Assembly (NCBI GenBank): GCA_023091665.1
Contig: JALJCQ010000016.1
Location: 620,001 to 684,000, forward strand
Length of the DNA: 64,000 bases
Direction of reading: 5' to 3'
Origin: Pythium myriotylum
Taxonomy: Eukaryota; Oomycota; Peronosporomycetes; Pythiales; Pythiaceae
Of this stretch, positions 1 to 9,493 are shown one piece after another. The translations under genes were made by a program, and so were the position numbers. Each line of letters starts with the position of its first letter. Position 1 is the first letter of the stretch. The notes under the pieces are model-generated. The model worked only from the letters and a program-made list of their open reading frames with translations, did no database searches and was not told the origin of the DNA.

Positions 1-467
1 TGGCGTGGGAGGCGCACAATCCCACGACCCACTTCCGACAGCCCCTACACGTACCTTTCAAAATACCAAACATGACCCCTGAGTCACCGCTGGTCTCTCC
101 AAGTGTATCTGATCCGCACTCTGCGATTGAGGCACGCGTGAATTTTTACAGCCTGCGACGAAGCGCCTTCTTGACCTCGATCGCTCTGTGGAAATAGCTC
201 TGGCGGGACCAACCAATTTTGAAGCTGCGGGGCTGTCAGGCAACGTCGGATCAAGTGTTCAATGGGCAAGACTCAACGGCTATAGACTGAGAAATGGGAC
301 AGCTCAGCTGCAGGAGAAACTGGAGTATCCTTTGAAATAGCAGGAGCAGTTGCGAAGCACTGCACCCGGGCCCGGGTCACCGAGTCCTCGGAAGTAAGGA
401 AGGTGAATCGCCAGATACAACTCAACCACAGACACATGGATTCATCTATGCCCTTCGCTGTATCGCT
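1..467. other. left-edge non-coding stretch
   Basis: No convincing gene is seen. Short open frames here are brief and compositionally random. A small inverted repeat (7-bp arms at 4-10 and 20-26, 9-nt loop) lies at the very edge. Part of the stretch is probably the 3' flank of the minus-strand gene that ends at 468. Confidence 0.5.
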
Positions 468-1049
468 TTAAATGTGGAAAACGGAGCCACGGCGGTACAC
501 GATGCTGCTGCTACTTGGCGTCTTGACCACGGAAGAGCGTGTGGAACGTCGGTTGCTGTACTTCTTCGCAGCGAACGCTATCGCCAAGACGACGAGCGCA
601 GTGGCCGCGACCACCGCCACGGTCACTTCCGTCGTGTTGGAACTTTGCAAGGCGATCGACTCCAAACCAGCGAGCTGAGTATCCACTGCTGCAGCGGAGG
701 TTGTTACGGCGGTGGGAGGAGAGCAGTCTATGATTCTGGTCGGTGGGGTTATACACTGGGGTAGGTACGCCGATCTGGACGATGTGTTTCGATGCCAGCA
801 GTATCGACACCACGAACCAAGGCATCCTGTTGTTGGAGAGATGCACGTTGGATCAGTCTCGACGTCAATCCCTTCGCATACGTCTTGGTCAGTTGGGAGG
901 GCTGTGCATTTCGTAGCATTCATAGTTGCTTCTGAGGATGATTGGTGATATGAGGGAATGGATGCATCGCCTGTGGTCGGTGAGTCAGCTGAAGCACCTT
1001 CTACTGCGAATACCACAGATAGTAGCAGCAAATAAACTGAAGATTTCAT
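468..1049 (-). CDS. single-module six-cysteine membrane protein
   Basis: Predicted 193-residue type I membrane protein and the smallest member of the cluster. The open frame extends further upstream, but I chose the ATG at 1049 because it is followed directly by a hydrophobic signal peptide (MKSSVYLLLLSVVFAVEG). One divergent copy of the module follows: six cysteines, including the CLGSWCRYC core. After a Thr/Ala-rich spacer comes a transmembrane helix at about residues 138-161, then a basic, Ser-rich tail of about 32 residues. It lacks the long Pro/Thr stalks of its neighbours. It is read in the same direction as the next three family members. Function is unknown; a cell-surface role is inferred from topology only. 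Confidence 0.75.
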   Translation of the reverse strand: MKSSVYLLLLSVVFAVEGASADSPTTGDASIPSYHQSSSEATMNATKCTALPTDQDVCEGIDVETDPTCISPTTGCLGSWCRYCWHRNTSSRSAYLPQCITPPTRIIDCSPPTAVTTSAAAVDTQLAGLESIALQSSNTTEVTVAVVAATALVVLAIAFAAKKYSNRRSTRSSVVKTPSSSSIVYRRGSVFHI

Positions 1050-1749
1050 TGTGTGGTCGTGAGAGCCTTGGATTAGAAGTCCCTCGGCAATGAAAGGAAG
1101 CTTCGAGTCGTAGCGTGCTCGATTGGAACTGATGCAGAGGATCCGAGTCAAGCAGAGAGTTGGGGGGCTCTCTGTGCGGTGAATAGCAGTCGTCTGACCA
1201 CAATTATGCGAAGGCTGGCAAGATTGTAGCAAATGCAAAGGTGGGAACTGACCAGATCACTCGCATAGAGAACTCGTGCGATGTTGCATCTGCTCAATTG
1301 AGAAGATACGCCAAGGCTGGGGAGCGCGACTGAATGAGCAGACCGCAACCCGAACGATCGTGGATCTTGCGTTTTATTTTTTGCCCTCCTCTGTCGCATG
1401 GATGCTGGTGATGGATCGAGGTGCTGAGCGCACGCTTTGACCTCAATCATCATAGCTAGTCGATCGTACAGTCTTTGGATAATACCTTATGAGCGAATAG
1501 AGCACTGAGGTGGTGGTAGATCTTCGACCTTCGCGTTCCAAATACGAGCCTCTCTTCGCTACTTCAGATCATTATACAAACTCACGCAAAGCCAAAAGAA
1601 AAAAAAGCGGAAGGGTAGAAGAAATATTTTCTAAGCTGTAGAGAGCATGCAACAAAGCAATATGGATATGCAAACTATGAACCACTCGGAACCAGGCAAT
1701 ATCTATCGTCTACTCGACCCCATGAGCACTGGACTCGGACTCGATCGAA
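1050..1749. other. intergenic region between two surface-protein genes
   Basis: This holds the presumed promoter of the minus-strand gene starting at 1049 and the 3' flank of the gene ending at 1750. The part near 1590-1680 is A/T-rich and includes an A-run at about 1591-1606. I see no supported gene or repeat. Confidence 0.5.
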
Positions 1750-3774
1750 TCAGAGGTTGGACATAGACGCGCTGCGCTGGTCGAGACACATCGGCGTCGT
1801 CAGCGCCGCCGGCGTCTTCTTGCGGTTCGCACGCTGCACCGCAAACGCCATCACGGCCGCAATGGCCACCACTCCAGCAATAACCGCGGCGACGAGACCA
1901 CTACTAGCCGATCCCGCTTCAGCCGCAGCCGATCCCGCCGTACCTGCTGCGAGCTGGACGCCACTCACGCTCTGGGAGGCCGTGCCGCTACCTCCAACTG
2001 CAGTGCAGGTCAACAAGTGGTTCGACTGCGGAGTATCCTTATAACGGCAGTACCGACACGAGCCGCCGATGCAGCCGATGCCGCCCTTGCTGCACGTCGC
2101 ATCGCCAACCACCGAGATACCCACGTTGCGATCGCCCACGGTCGAGTACTTGGTGCACACGTCCACGCTGCTCGGCAAGATGATGGTAGCGTCGCCGGCG
2201 CCAGTGGTCGTACCCGTGCCCGTGCCCGTGCCCGTGCTGCACGGGATGAAGTTCTTGGCCTGAAGTGTGTCTAGAGCCTTGCAGTATCGGCACGTCGTGC
2301 CAATGCAGCCCACACCGCCGTTCGCACACGTCGGATCGCTCGACACCAGTACGCCCACCGCTCTGTCGCCGACCGTCGACCACTTCGCGCACTCGTCCAC
2401 GTTGCTCGGCGCGATGGGAACTGACGGCGACGGCGACGGCGACGTTGCCGATGGCGTTGAAGGCGAAGACGAAGGTGAGCCACCATTAGCTGCGATCGTC
2501 GCGGCGGTACAGTCGATGAAGTTCTGCGACTGTGGTGTCACCTTGGTCTTGCAGTACCGGCACGTCGTCGACCCCAGGCAACCCACGCCTCCCTTCAAGC
2601 ACGTCTGGTCGGTTGACACGAGGATGCCGACCGCACGGTCTCCCACTGTCGACCACTTGGTGCACTCATCGACACTCGCTGGTGCAAACGTCACTGGAGC
2701 GCTCGTGGTTGTTGTCGGTGTGGGTGTCGATGTGGGAGTGGGGGCGGGAGTGGTTGTGGGAGCTGGGGACGGAGCAGGCGGCGCCGAGCCGCTGTTGGCC
2801 GCGATGGTCGCGGCGCTACAATCGACAAAATTCTGCGACTGCGGTGTCACCTTGGTCTTGCAGAAGCGACACGTCTTGCCCACACAACCCATGCCTCCCA
2901 TCGAGCATGTGCCGTCCGCGTACACCAACACACCGGCAGCTCGGTCGCCGGGCGTCGACCACTTCTGGCACTCGTCCACGACTGCAGGAGAAGTTGTCGT
3001 CGGCGCTGGAGGCGGCGGCGGTGGGATCGTCGTCGCTGGTGACGGTGGCGAACCCGTCGCCGTGCTTGGGGCGGTCGGCACCGGCGTTGTCACTTGTGGA
3101 ATGCTCGGACACGGCAAGAAGAGCTTGGATTGCGGCGTGTCAGCCGTCTTGCAGAAACGACAGGCCGTCCCGACGCACCCGAGACCGCCCGACGGAATAC
3201 ACGTCGGGTCGCTGAAGATCGAGATACTCGCGCTCTTGTCGCCTGGCGTCAGCCAGGCGCTACAGGCCTTCGTCGGCGCCGGTGTCGTCGGCGTGGGCGT
3301 CGTTGGTGCGGGAGTGGTCGGCTTGGGTGTGGTGGGGGAGGGAGTCGTCGGTGCCGGTGTGGTCGGTGTTGGCGTTGTCGGTGCTGGCGTCGTTGGTGCC
3401 GGTGTCGTGGGTGCCGGCGTCGTGGGTGATGGTGTCGTCGCCGACGGCGTCGTCAGCGGCAGATCACTGCACGCGTACAAGGCCTGCGACTCCTCCGAGT
3501 ACGACACACGACAGAAGCGACACGACGTCCCTACGCATCCCTTGCCGCCCTCGCTGCAGCTGGCATCAGCGATAACCGACACGCCAGCGTCCTTGGCCTC
3601 TTGCGACAACCAGCAGTCGCACGTGAGCGCGGCTTCTGGGCTCTGCCCAAGCTCTCGATTGGCATCGGGATTGAGGTCGGTGAGCTGAGTGAGGCTGCGT
3701 GACTGCGCAAGGGCAGGACTAGCTGCGTTGAGAAGCGCGAGCGTGAGGATAGAGTGCACGAAAAGCTTCACCAT
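1750..3774 (-). CDS. six-module cysteine-rich type I membrane protein
   Basis: Predicted 674-residue intronless protein. Residues 1-23 form a signal peptide (MVKLFVHSILTLALLNAASP). Six modules follow, starting at about residues 52, 172, 275, 374, 466 and 546. Each has six cysteines and the pattern GD-x-A-x-G-[IV], then DxxC, GGxGC, CR[FY]C and TPQS, closed by a final Cys. Linkers are Pro/Thr/Ser-rich; the first is a run of TTPAPTTP-like units and likely a heavily O-glycosylated stalk. A transmembrane helix lies at about 624-646, followed by a basic 28-residue tail. The N-terminus resembles that of the gene starting at 9063 (both begin MVKL). Role is unknown; a wall- or surface-exposed protein is inferred from architecture. 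Confidence 0.85.
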   Translation of the reverse strand: MVKLFVHSILTLALLNAASPALAQSRSLTQLTDLNPDANRELGQSPEAALTCDCWLSQEAKDAGVSVIADASCSEGGKGCVGTSCRFCRVSYSEESQALYACSDLPLTTPSATTPSPTTPAPTTPAPTTPAPTTPTPTTPAPTTPSPTTPKPTTPAPTTPTPTTPAPTKACSAWLTPGDKSASISIFSDPTCIPSGGLGCVGTACRFCKTADTPQSKLFLPCPSIPQVTTPVPTAPSTATGSPPSPATTIPPPPPPAPTTTSPAVVDECQKWSTPGDRAAGVLVYADGTCSMGGMGCVGKTCRFCKTKVTPQSQNFVDCSAATIAANSGSAPPAPSPAPTTTPAPTPTSTPTPTTTTSAPVTFAPASVDECTKWSTVGDRAVGILVSTDQTCLKGGVGCLGSTTCRYCKTKVTPQSQNFIDCTAATIAANGGSPSSSPSTPSATSPSPSPSVPIAPSNVDECAKWSTVGDRAVGVLVSSDPTCANGGVGCIGTTCRYCKALDTLQAKNFIPCSTGTGTGTGTTTGAGDATIILPSSVDVCTKYSTVGDRNVGISVVGDATCSKGGIGCIGGSCRYCRYKDTPQSNHLLTCTAVGGSGTASQSVSGVQLAAGTAGSAAAEAGSASSGLVAAVIAGVVAIAAVMAFAVQRANRKKTPAALTTPMCLDQRSASMSNL

Positions 3775-4431
3775 CGCCTCCGAGTTTCTCGATTACTGTT
3801 GCCGGTGGATATTTGTGAAGTGAGAGTAATGGCGGCTAGAAACTTTGCCCCCTCCCTCGGTGAGACTGCGTGCATCCACGTCTTGCATCCCATGTGACTC
3901 CGTCTCATCGATGAGATCTCGATCCACCCACGCGACTAGGTCGGCTGCGAAGAAGCATGGACCACCTTCAGTCTGTGTGCTGGACGATTTCAACCTCATT
4001 GTGCGCTACCAATTCATTGGCTCTCCATTGCACTACAAAACCAGGAGGAATTGGATAGCTTGTGGTGATTGTCGTTGACCTGGGATTGTTGCCACTAAAA
4101 TAGATAGCGATCGCTACAATGGGCCATCGCAACTATGCGACGTTGAATCCATGCAGAATAGAGCGAATTCAGTCCAAAGATAGGAGGAACGACCCAGCAA
4201 GTCGCTGCATCACATGACCGAGTCGCAGCCGAGAGCCAAGAGGAACTGCTCTGCGCGTTGGCTCTCTCGGTCGCAAACGTGTTGGCGTTTCTAAGCTTTT
4301 GGGTCTCTTTCGCGTTCAAAGCGTGTGTGGGTCGATCTCGCGGTCGAAAACTCGACAGCGATAGGGTTTGGTCTCTCTGACTTGACTAAAGTTTGATAGG
4401 TTGAAAATAAATTAACTGGTGCACATGCAAC
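3775..4431. other. intergenic region
   Basis: Non-coding stretch between the start of the minus-strand gene at 3774 and the stop of the minus-strand gene at 4432. It should contain the promoter of the former. Open frames here are short and without recognisable content. No repeat was noticed. Confidence 0.5.
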
Positions 4432-7400
4432 CTAGATACATGGTGGCGTGACTGCAAGTCCGTCGGGTGAGAGCAGGTCCTGAGTTCTCGTTCTCGGCAA
4501 AATGTCCTCGTGCGAGTGTCGAGCCTTGCGCTTCATCACGTACATCGCAAACGCGATGGCAATCACGACAGCAGCAGCAGCACACAGCAAACCCGTCTCG
4601 GTGAGGCTTGTTATTCCCTTGGTATCCGTAGGCGACTTAGCACTTAGCACGAGTGCTTGTGGGGCCTCAGCGGTGTCACTCTGTGCCGACGAGGTGCTGC
4701 AAGGATCAAGGTGTGCGGATTGAGGAGTTTCCCACATCTTGCATAGTCGGCACGACGAACCGACGCAGCCAAGTCCACCGTTCACGCAAGTTGCGTCGGC
4801 GACGACGTGGATTCCGACAGCTCGGTCGCCAGGGGAAGATATCGCGGCACAGCTGCCGCTGCTACTCGAAGTAACCGAGGGTGAAGCTGGGGCTTGTGCT
4901 GACTGAATTGTTGGTGTGCTGTCCCAACTAACAATCGTACTGCACGGTGCCAAATGATTCGATTGCGGGGTATCCCAGGCGCGGCAGAGGCGGCAAGTAG
5001 CTCCGACGCATCCGAGCCCACCATTCAAACACGAAGCGTCGCTGGTAATCTCGATACCGACCGCTTTGTCTCCTGGTGAGAGCTCGGTAGCGCATGGGCC
5101 AGTGCTTGTCACAGTATTGCCTGGGCTTGGAGAGGACGGCGCCACTGGGATCAGAAGTGACGCTGACGCCAGTGAATCCCCTGTTACAGAATCACATGCA
5201 ATCAAATGTTGCGATGATGGAGTGTCGAAGCGCTTGCACAACCGACAGCTCGAGGACCCAACGCACCCAAGGCCACCACTTAGACATGTCGGATCAGTGA
5301 CAGTATCAATCCCGACTGCAAGGTCTCCAGGTTGCGCAGGCATTGAGCACAACAAGCCCCCAGGAGTTATCGGTGAAGAAGTGAGTGGTTGAGGCTTTGG
5401 CCCAGGTGTAGTCGGAGCGAACGGCAATGGAACGGGCGTTGGGATCGGAGCGAGCGACAATGGAAGCGGCTGGGGAGGAACTGTCAGTAGGGTAGTGGAA
5501 CTCGCCGATGGTGAAGGTGGGGCAAAGGAAGGTCGGCGCGGAGGTCTTTGCAATGGCCGAGGCGGCGCCAGTATGGGTCTTCTTGTTGGAGGTGTTGAGG
5601 GAGGCGCCGTCGAATGATGAGCCGTAGGTCGTCCAGACGATTTTGGTTTCAATGTGGAGGGCCTACTCGTGATCAAAGTTTTCGGTTCAGGTCGTCTGGA
5701 TGGTGCTACGTCCGACACCGATGGGGCTGTCGGAACTGGAGCCTTTGAAGACACACCTCCTGCAGACGACACAGACGGTTTGGGAACATGCGTCGCCAAG
5801 TCACCAATTATTGGAACCTTCGACTTTGGCAACGGTACAACGTCTCCATTCCAAGAATTATCCGGCTGAGTCGATCGGGTTGGAAAATCTGACGATGATG
5901 GAGTAGGAGAAATAAGCGCACCAGACGGGGAATAAACAGTCGCACAGGGAGTAGATACAGGTGCAAGTGATGGCACCCGAACTATAACACGCGAATCTGT
6001 TGGCTGCGGAGACGACACGCTCACTGGAGGAGCTGTCGGCTTCGTCGTCGCCGCACCCGTCGTCGCCGCACCCGTCGTCGTCGATGGCACAACAGGTGTA
6101 GACACCGGAGGAGCAGTCGGCTGCGGAGACGACACGCTCACTGGAGGGGCTGTTGGCTGCGGAGACGACACGCTCACTGGAGGAGCTGTCGGCTTCGTCG
6201 TCGCCGCACCCGTCGTCGTCGATGGCACAACAGGTGTAGACACCGGAGGAGCAGTCGGCTGCGGAGACGACACGCTCACTGGAGGAGCTGTTGGCTGCGG
6301 AGACGACACGCTCACTGGAGGAGCTGTCGGCTTCGTCGTCGCCGCACCCGTCGTCGTCGATGGCACAACAGGTGTAGACACCGGAGGAGCAGTCGGCTGC
6401 GGAGACGACACGCTCACTGGAGGGGCTGTTGGCTGCGGAGACGACACGCTCACTGGAGGAGCTGTCGGCTTCGTCGTCGCCGCACCCGTCGTCGTCGATG
6501 GCACAACAGGTGTAGACACCGGAGGAGCAGTCGGCTGCGGAGACGACACGCTCACTGGAGGAGCTGTTGGCTGCGGAGACGACACGCTCACTGGAGGAGC
6601 TGTCGGCTTCGTCGTCGCCGCACCCGTCGTCGTCGATGGCACAACAGGTGTAGACACCGGAGGAGCAGTCGGCTGCGGAGACGACACGCTCACTGGAGGA
6701 GCTGTTGGCTGCGGAGACGACACGCTCACTGGAGGAGCTGTCGGCTGCGGAGACGACACGCTCACTGGAGGAGCTGTCGGCTTCGTCGTCGCCGCACCCG
6801 TCGTCGTCGATGGCACAACAGGTGTAGACACCGGAGGAGCAGTCGGCTGCGGAGACGACACGCTCACTGGAGGGGCTGTTGGCTGCGGAGACGACACGCT
6901 CACTGGAGGAGCTGTCGGCTTCGTCGTCGCCGCACCCGTCGTCGTCGATGGCACAACAGGTGTAGACACCGGAGGAGCAGTCGGCTGCGGAGACGACACG
7001 CTCACTGGAGGAGCTGTTGGCTGCGGAGACGACACGCTCACTGGAGGAGCTGTCGGCTTCGTCGTCGCCGCACCCGTCGTCGTCGATGGCACAACAGGTG
7101 TAGACACCGGAGGAGCAGTCGGCTGCGGAGACGACACGCTCACTGGAGGAGCTGTTGGCTGCGGAGACGACACGCTCACTGGAGGAGCTGTCGGCTGCGG
7201 AGACGACACGCTCACTGGAGGAGCTGTCGGCTTCGTCGTCGCCGCACCCGTCGTCGTCGATGGCACAGCAGGTGTAGACACCGGAGGAGCAGTCGGCTGC
7301 GGAGACGACACGCTCACTGGAGGAGCTGTTGGCTGCGGAGACGACACGCTCACTGGAGGAGCTGTCGGCTTCGTCGTCGCCGCACCCGTCGTCGTCGATG

Positions 7401-9063
7401 GCACAACAGGTGTAGACACCGGAGGAGCAGTCGGCTGCGGAGACGACACGCTCACTGGAGGAGCTGTTGGCTGCGGAGACGACACGCTCACTGGAGGAGC
7501 TGTCGGCTTCGTCGTCGCCGCACCCGTCGTCGTCGATGGCACAACAGGTGTAGACACCGGAGGAGCAGTCGGCTGCGGAGACGACACGCTCACTGGAGGG
7601 GCTGTTGGCTGCGGAGACGACACGCTCACTGGAGGAGCTGTCGGCTTCGTCGTCGCCGCACCCGTCGTCGTCGATGGCACAACAGGTGTAGACACCGGAG
7701 GAGCAGTCGGCTGCGGAGACGACACGCTCACTGGAGGAGCTGTTGGCTGCGGAGACGACACGCTCACTGGAGGAGCTGTCGGCTTCGTCGTCGCCGCACC
7801 CGTCGTCGTCGATGGCACAACAGGTGTAGACACCGGAGGAGCAGTCGGCTGCGGAGACGACACGCTCACTGGAGGGGCTGTTGGCTGCGGAGACGACACG
7901 CTCACTGGAGGAGCTGTCGGCTTCGTCGTCGCCGCACCCGTCGTCGTCGATGGCACAACAGGTGTAGACACCGGAGGAGCAGTCGGCTGCGGAGACGACA
8001 CGCTCACTGGAGGGGCTGTTGGCTGCGGAGACGACACGCTCACTGGAGGAGCTGTCGGCTTCGTCGTCGCCGCACCCGTCGTCGTCGATGGCACAACAGG
8101 TGTAGACACCGGAGGAGCAGTCGGCTGCGGAGACGACACGCTCACTGGAGGGGCTGTTGGCTGCGGAGACGACACGCTCACTGGAGGAGCTGTCGGCTTC
8201 GTCGTCGCCGCACCCGTCGTCGTCGATGGCACAACAGGTGTAGACACCGGAGGAGCAGTCGGCTGCGGAGACGACACGCTCACTGGAGGAGCTGTTGGCT
8301 GCGGAGACGACACGCTCACTGGAGGAGCTGTCGGCTTCGTCGTCGCCGCACCCGTCGTCGTCGATGGCACAACAGGTGTAGACACCGGAGGAGCAGTCGG
8401 CTGCGGAGACGACACGCACACTGGAGGAGCTGTTGGCTGCGGAGACGACACGCTCACTGGAGGAGCTGTCGGCTTCGTCGTCGCCGCACCCGTCGTCGTC
8501 GATGGCACAACAGGTGTAGACACCGGAGGAGCAGTCGGCTGCGGAGACGACACGCTCACTGGAGGAGCAGTCGGCTGCGGAGACGACACGCTCACTGGAG
8601 GAGCTGTCGGCTTCGTCGTCGCCGCACCCGTCGTCGTCGATGGCACAACAGGTGTAGACACCGGAGGAGCAGTCGGCTGCGGAGACGACACGCTCACTGG
8701 AGGAGCTGTCGGCTTCGTCGTCGCCGCACCCGTCGTCGTCGATGGCACAACAGGTGTAGACACCGGAGGAGCTGTCGGCTTTTGTGTTGTTGCGACTGAT
8801 GTAACTGGCTGCGCCGTTGGTTTGGATGACGTGGATAAACTTGGTTCTGTTACGAGGTACCGCTCGAGTGCACTAAACTTCGTGTCTTGTGCAGTGGCTA
8901 GCGATCGCTCCATGGCGTGGTGTCTGTTGTTGTCCAGGCAGTCGTCGCTTCGTCCGCGAGAGCCGCAGCCGAATTGTCGAGCCGCATGCTCGCCGTCACC
9001 TGTGACCGCGAGAGCCGTCCACATCGCGGCCGCCACGAGCGGCGTGACGAGCAGCTTGACCAT
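4432..9063 (-). CDS. three-module cysteine-rich membrane protein with a giant repetitive stalk
   Basis: Predicted 1543-residue intronless protein. It has an N-terminal signal peptide (MVKLLVTPLVAAAMWTALAV). A stalk of nearly 1000 residues follows, made of about 20 copies of a 46-residue unit built from PTAPPVSTPVVPSTTTGAAT plus one or more PTAPPVSVSSPQ 12-mers. Next is a non-repetitive Pro/Ser/Arg-rich region, then three six-cysteine modules near the C-terminus, all with the variant CRLC in place of CR[YF]C. A transmembrane helix lies at about 1486-1508, with a 34-residue tail. The long Thr/Ser/Pro stalk would hold the cysteine modules close to the membrane and is a likely O-glycosylation region (inference). 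One repeat carries a Ser-to-Cys change at about 8415. Repeat number in the assembly may be inexact. Confidence 0.85.
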   Translation of the reverse strand: MVKLLVTPLVAAAMWTALAVTGDGEHAARQFGCGSRGRSDDCLDNNRHHAMERSLATAQDTKFSALERYLVTEPSLSTSSKPTAQPVTSVATTQKPTAPPVSTPVVPSTTTGAATTKPTAPPVSVSSPQPTAPPVSTPVVPSTTTGAATTKPTAPPVSVSSPQPTAPPVSVSSPQPTAPPVSTPVVPSTTTGAATTKPTAPPVSVSSPQPTAPPVCVSSPQPTAPPVSTPVVPSTTTGAATTKPTAPPVSVSSPQPTAPPVSVSSPQPTAPPVSTPVVPSTTTGAATTKPTAPPVSVSSPQPTAPPVSVSSPQPTAPPVSTPVVPSTTTGAATTKPTAPPVSVSSPQPTAPPVSVSSPQPTAPPVSTPVVPSTTTGAATTKPTAPPVSVSSPQPTAPPVSVSSPQPTAPPVSTPVVPSTTTGAATTKPTAPPVSVSSPQPTAPPVSVSSPQPTAPPVSTPVVPSTTTGAATTKPTAPPVSVSSPQPTAPPVSVSSPQPTAPPVSTPVVPSTTTGAATTKPTAPPVSVSSPQPTAPPVSVSSPQPTAPPVSTPVVPSTTTGAATTKPTAPPVSVSSPQPTAPPVSVSSPQPTAPPVSTPAVPSTTTGAATTKPTAPPVSVSSPQPTAPPVSVSSPQPTAPPVSVSSPQPTAPPVSTPVVPSTTTGAATTKPTAPPVSVSSPQPTAPPVSVSSPQPTAPPVSTPVVPSTTTGAATTKPTAPPVSVSSPQPTAPPVSVSSPQPTAPPVSTPVVPSTTTGAATTKPTAPPVSVSSPQPTAPPVSVSSPQPTAPPVSVSSPQPTAPPVSTPVVPSTTTGAATTKPTAPPVSVSSPQPTAPPVSVSSPQPTAPPVSTPVVPSTTTGAATTKPTAPPVSVSSPQPTAPPVSVSSPQPTAPPVSTPVVPSTTTGAATTKPTAPPVSVSSPQPTAPPVSVSSPQPTAPPVSTPVVPSTTTGAATTKPTAPPVSVSSPQPTAPPVSVSSPQPTAPPVSTPVVPSTTTGAATTGAATTKPTAPPVSVSSPQPTDSRVIVRVPSLAPVSTPCATVYSPSGALISPTPSSSDFPTRSTQPDNSWNGDVVPLPKSKVPIIGDLATHVPKPSVSSAGGVSSKAPVPTAPSVSDVAPSRRPEPKTLITSRPSTLKPKSSGRPTAHHSTAPPSTPPTRRPILAPPRPLQRPPRRPSFAPPSPSASSTTLLTVPPQPLPLSLAPIPTPVPLPFAPTTPGPKPQPLTSSPITPGGLLCSMPAQPGDLAVGIDTVTDPTCLSGGLGCVGSSSCRLCKRFDTPSSQHLIACDSVTGDSLASASLLIPVAPSSPSPGNTVTSTGPCATELSPGDKAVGIEITSDASCLNGGLGCVGATCRLCRAWDTPQSNHLAPCSTIVSWDSTPTIQSAQAPASPSVTSSSSGSCAAISSPGDRAVGIHVVADATCVNGGLGCVGSSCRLCKMWETPQSAHLDPCSTSSAQSDTAEAPQALVLSAKSPTDTKGITSLTETGLLCAAAAVVIAIAFAMYVMKRKARHSHEDILPRTRTQDLLSPDGLAVTPPCI
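6010..8790 (-). repeat. 138-bp coding minisatellite, about 20 copies
   Basis: Near-identical tandem units, mostly 138 bp (46 codons), inside the stalk-encoding part of the gene at 4432-9063. A landmark segment (GATGGCACAACAGG on the + strand) recurs about every 138 bp from about 6085 to 8738, giving 20 copies. Some units differ by whole 36-bp sub-repeats. Most other differences are single bases, including a GAG/GGG alternation and a change giving STPAVPS near 7266. This points to recent expansion and homogenisation. Confidence 0.92.
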
Positions 9064-9493
9064 GTCGCCGGCGGATCTCCGTGCTCGCAGGCGCGTTCGC
9101 GAATGGCTCGCCCCTCAGCGTCACTCGGCCATCGCTGTGTGGTTCCTCGCACGTCGCATGCGCCGGTGCGACGGCACGCGCCAAAGCCGGACGCGCCGGG
9201 GCGAGCCCCGCGGGGCCTCGCGCTCGCCGCTCGCCAAGGCCCATGGGACGCCGTCGGATACGCTTTCTGGCCCAAAAGAGCCCAAGATACGCGCTATCTA
9301 GGGCGCGTGCGACGCCGCGACGCCCGACGACGCCATATTCCTGGACGGCGCGGTTTCTACAGTAACAAGGCCTGGAAAATTACCGGAGATGGGTTTTATT
9401 ACGCATCGGAATGGAGTTATTGCCGTTTAAGTTACCGTATATACGGGAATTTATCGATTCCATAAGAAGATATGGCTTCATCGTATCAGGAGT
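9064..9493. other. intergenic region with AT-rich palindrome
   Basis: Upstream region of the minus-strand gene starting at 9063. The part near 9063 is GC-rich. The part at about 9360-9475 is A/T-rich and contains a 12-bp perfect palindrome (CCGTATATACGG, 9435-9446). No gene is supported; the longer open frames across 8820-9465 are shadows in GC-rich sequence. Confidence 0.45.

Noticed and set aside
2267..3688. 473-codon open frame on the + strand
   Set aside because: It is antisense to the six-module gene and mirrors its repeats (Val/Gly runs opposite the Pro/Thr codons). The minus-strand frame has a signal peptide, cysteine modules and a helix; this one has none.
5858..8419. 853-codon second open frame in the minisatellite (minus strand, other phase)
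   Set aside because: The 138-bp unit is a multiple of three, so any phase lacking a stop in one unit stays open in all. The Cys/Asp/Ser-rich product has no signal peptide or cysteine module and is a by-product of the repeat.
6010..8790. Regular repeats resembling a CRISPR array
   Set aside because: The units are contiguous coding repeats without unique spacers, inside a eukaryotic-type surface-protein gene.
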